From the NCBI GenBank assembly GCA_011049745.1, contig DRHE01000020.1, forward strand, positions 1 to 9,256: DNA of 9,256 nucleotides, given 5' to 3'. Of this stretch, positions 7,170 to 9,256 are shown piece after piece (the stretch's first letter is position 1; each line of letters opens with the position of its first letter). The translations under genes were made by a program, and so were the position numbers. The notes under the pieces are model-generated. The model did no database searches and had not been told where the DNA came from. It saw nothing but the letters and a program-made list of their open reading frames with translations. The stretch comes from Spirochaetales bacterium (GTDB lineage: Bacteria > Spirochaetota > Spirochaetia > SZUA-6 > DRHE01).

Positions 7170-7175
7170 ATTAAA

Positions 7176-9256
7176 ATGAAAGCTCATTGTTTTATTAAGG
7201 CACTGGTTCTACTGGTAATAGCCATACTTTCTTTCTGCAAGAATCCGATGGAACAGAGCCGGAAGGCTACTCTGATTATTAGTATTTCCAGCCTTCAGGC
7301 AAAAACTATTCAACCGGCTATTAGCCTGGAGCCGGCTGTTTTTGATATCTCAGGCAGTGGGCCTAATGGAAGCGCCTTTTCAGCAAGCACCGAATATGAC
7401 ACTGTTGAAATTACAGGTCTGGAAATCGGTACCTGGGAAGTGACAGTATTAGCAGAGAATATTGATGGAATAATTATAGGGCAAGGAATAGAAACAGCTA
7501 CTGTTCAGTATAACGAGACGAAAACACTTAATATTATTATAAGCCCCCTTGATGGCTATGGAACCCTTGATTTGCAGGTGTATTGGACGGCGGAAGAAGT
7601 GAGTAGTCCGGCTATTGAGGCTAAGCTTATGCCCTCGTCGGGAGATCCAATAAATCTATCCTTTGTAATCAACAACGGAAATACCGCCTCCTGTACCAAC
7701 AATACTATTCCAACCGGATATTATACCCTGGATCTTCAATTATTTGACGCCGGTACACTTGCTATTGGCGCCGTTGAAGTGGTGAGGATCATGAAGGATC
7801 AGGTGACAGCCGGAACTTTTAAATTTTATGATCTAATCCTTAAAGGGAATATACAGGTAAATATTATTCCGGAGCTAAAGGAAGCAATTGATATAATTCT
7901 ACATGGGCAACTGAATGAAATCAGTGCCGGCGCCACCATGAATCTTGCGGCTTCCGCAGCCGATGAAGAAAGTGGGATCCTTTTTATCTGGTACTTAAAC
8001 GGGGAATCAAAGAGTACAGGTTCAGGTACTATGGTTGGGAGCGATCTTCCGGTTGGTGTATACCGGCTAGATGTAACAGCCTTTAATTCGGACGCGACCC
8101 GGGGCGGCTCAGCCACCCACATTTTCAGGGTATTAGACTCAGTTCTTTGGGGTTCGTTGACTTATTCTACTGGTTTTAAAGATGGAGAAAACGGTATAAC
8201 CATGCTTGGCAATCCAAGGGGAGTAACGGTGTCTGCTGATGGTAAAAATGTCTATGCAGCTGCTTATGATGATAATTCCTTACTCGTTTTTAACCGGGAC
8301 AGTATTACGGGATCATTGACCTTTTCCCAATACTTTAAAGATGGGGACGGAGGGGTCGATTGTCTTTCCGGCGCCAGGAGTGTAGTCGTATCTTCTGACG
8401 GAAAGAGTGTATATGTAACAGGATATGTGGATAATGGGCTGGCAGTTTTTAACCGTGATACCGGCACAGGGGCATTAACCTTTACCCAATGCTTTTATGA
8501 CGATGTGGGGGGTATCGATTGTCTATACGGTGCAAAGGGTATAACCATATCCCCGGACGGAAAGAATGTGTATGTCACCGGGTATCAGGATAATGGGTTG
8601 GCAGTCTTTAACCGTGATACCGGCACAGGAAATTTAACCTATTCGGGTTATCTTAAAGAAGGCGAAAATGGGGTTGCCGGTCTTGATGGCCCGGAGGATA
8701 TAACTGTCTCACCTGATGGAAAAAATGTTTATGTAACCGGCTTCACAGGAGACACCCTGGCGGTTTTTAATCGGGACACAACAACCGGCGAATTAAGCTA
8801 TTCAAGTTTGTTTAGAGACGAACAGGGAGGTGTGGATGGCCTTAATGGCGCATCCGGAATAACAGTTTCGCCGGACGGTGATAATGTGTTCGCTACAGGA
8901 TATTATGATAATGCATTGGCGGTTTTTAATCGCGACCCTGTTACAGGTGCTTTAAGTTTCTATACTTTCTTTAAAAAAGGTATAGATAATGTAGACGGCC
9001 TTTATCATGCTAGAGAAGCGGCTGTATCGCTCGATGGCAAGAATGTCTATGTAACCGGAGGCGGTGATGACGCCATCGTGGTTTTCAATCGTGATACAAC
9101 CACGGGAGTCATAACCTTTTCCTCATACCATAAAGACAATGTGGAGGGAGTCGATGGTCTGGATAGTGCAATAGGGGTGGCAGTATCCCCGGATGGAAAA
9201 AACGTTTATGTTACCGGGTCTGTAGACAATGCCCTTGCGGTTTTTAACCGATTCAT
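7176..9256 (+). CDS. Large lipoprotein with Ig-like domains and seven-bladed beta-propeller (3' end outside window)
   Basis: The frame is open from ATG 7176 to the window edge (693 codons). Residues 1-20 are a signal (FIKALVLLVIAILSF) ending at a likely lipidated Cys21 with a relaxed lipobox LSFC. Residues 25 to about 205 are beta-rich, with two Ig-like or PEGA-like units (VEITGLEIGTWEVTVLAENI; TIPTGYYTLDLQLFDAG). Residues 224-318 resemble a third, PKD-like unit (FIWYLNGESKSTGSG; DLPVGVYRLDVTAF). From residue 326 a propeller of the lactonase/YVTN type begins, each blade bearing VSPDGKNVYVTG and LAVFNRDTTTG. The first half-repeat (from 8151) looks like the strand that closes the last blade, so the protein probably ends soon after the window edge. 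No catalytic residues are evident; a binding role at the cell surface is more likely than lactonase activity. It is divergent to the LamG lipoprotein. Confidence 0.88.
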   Translation, partial: MKAHCFIKALVLLVIAILSFCKNPMEQSRKATLIISISSLQAKTIQPAISLEPAVFDISGSGPNGSAFSASTEYDTVEITGLEIGTWEVTVLAENIDGIIIGQGIETATVQYNETKTLNIIISPLDGYGTLDLQVYWTAEEVSSPAIEAKLMPSSGDPINLSFVINNGNTASCTNNTIPTGYYTLDLQLFDAGTLAIGAVEVVRIMKDQVTAGTFKFYDLILKGNIQVNIIPELKEAIDIILHGQLNEISAGATMNLAASAADEESGILFIWYLNGESKSTGSGTMVGSDLPVGVYRLDVTAFNSDATRGGSATHIFRVLDSVLWGSLTYSTGFKDGENGITMLGNPRGVTVSADGKNVYAAAYDDNSLLVFNRDSITGSLTFSQYFKDGDGGVDCLSGARSVVVSSDGKSVYVTGYVDNGLAVFNRDTGTGALTFTQCFYDDVGGIDCLYGAKGITISPDGKNVYVTGYQDNGLAVFNRDTGTGNLTYSGYLKEGENGVAGLDGPEDITVSPDGKNVYVTGFTGDTLAVFNRDTTTGELSYSSLFRDEQGGVDGLNGASGITVSPDGDNVFATGYYDNALAVFNRDPVTGALSFYTFFKKGIDNVDGLYHAREAAVSLDGKNVYVTGGGDDAIVVFNRDTTTGVITFSSYHKDNVEGVDGLDSAIGVAVSPDGKNVYVTGSVDNALAVFNRF
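8217..9256 (+). repeat. Seven 159-bp repeats encoding propeller blades
   Basis: The Asp codon of the (P/A/S)DGKNVY motif falls at 8238, 8397, 8556, 8715, 8874, 9033 and 9192, each exactly 159 bp (53 codons) apart. The seventh copy is cut at base 86 by the window edge. Some copies share long identical stretches (for example AACCGTGATACCGGCACAGG in copies 2 and 3), while others have diverged. Confidence 0.93.

Noticed and set aside
7826..8467. Open frames on the minus strand across the propeller gene
   Set aside because: They lie opposite a strongly supported plus-strand gene, have low-complexity Ser/Pro-rich translations and no ribosome sites.
8217..9256. Regular repeat array that might be mistaken for CRISPR or a satellite
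   Set aside because: The 159-bp period is continuous coding sequence in one frame with conserved blade motifs and no spacer/repeat alternation.

Overview
The window looks like a spirochaete chromosome segment, most like Treponema and its relatives. The grounds are moderate GC, several lipoproteins with loose lipoboxes, a PEGA-TPR protein, an SLBB export protein, and a C/G homopolymer inside a surface lipoprotein gene. The lineage is inferred from gene style, not from a marker gene. Almost everything encoded here is exported or membrane-bound; no RNA gene, CRISPR array or transposase is visible.

Layout. (1) Positions 2-1423, plus strand: the 3' part of an SLBB-type polysaccharide export protein whose beginning lies outside the window. 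(2) Positions 1448-6845, minus strand: a tightly packed, probably single operon, read from high to low coordinates. It holds a LamG-domain lipoprotein gene split by a C10 tract, a PEGA/TPR membrane protein with an apparent frameshift near its 3' end, a 212-aa exported protein with two hydrophobic segments, and a 660-aa single-pass coiled-coil protein. (3) Positions 6846-7175: a 330-bp divergent intergenic region, AT-rich, with several small palindromes and a probable promoter for the rightward gene. (4) Positions 7176-9256, plus strand: a large lipoprotein gene, cut by the window's right edge, with Ig-like domains followed by a seven-bladed beta-propeller built from 53-aa repeats with an exact 159-bp period.

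How the genes may work together. The two divergent lipoproteins (LamG and propeller) look like surface-displayed binding proteins. The downstream minus-strand genes encode periplasmic or inner-membrane scaffolding parts (PEGA, TPR, coiled coil) that could form an envelope complex, though no named system matches. The strongest signal is the C10 tract. As written it puts the lipoprotein out of frame, whereas 9 or 12 C would give one continuous 448-aa (or 449-aa) lipoprotein. This is the form of a phase-variable contingency locus, and it may also affect the translationally linked PEGA gene behind it. A second frame break in the same operon (near 4389) means sequencing error or gene decay must also be considered.
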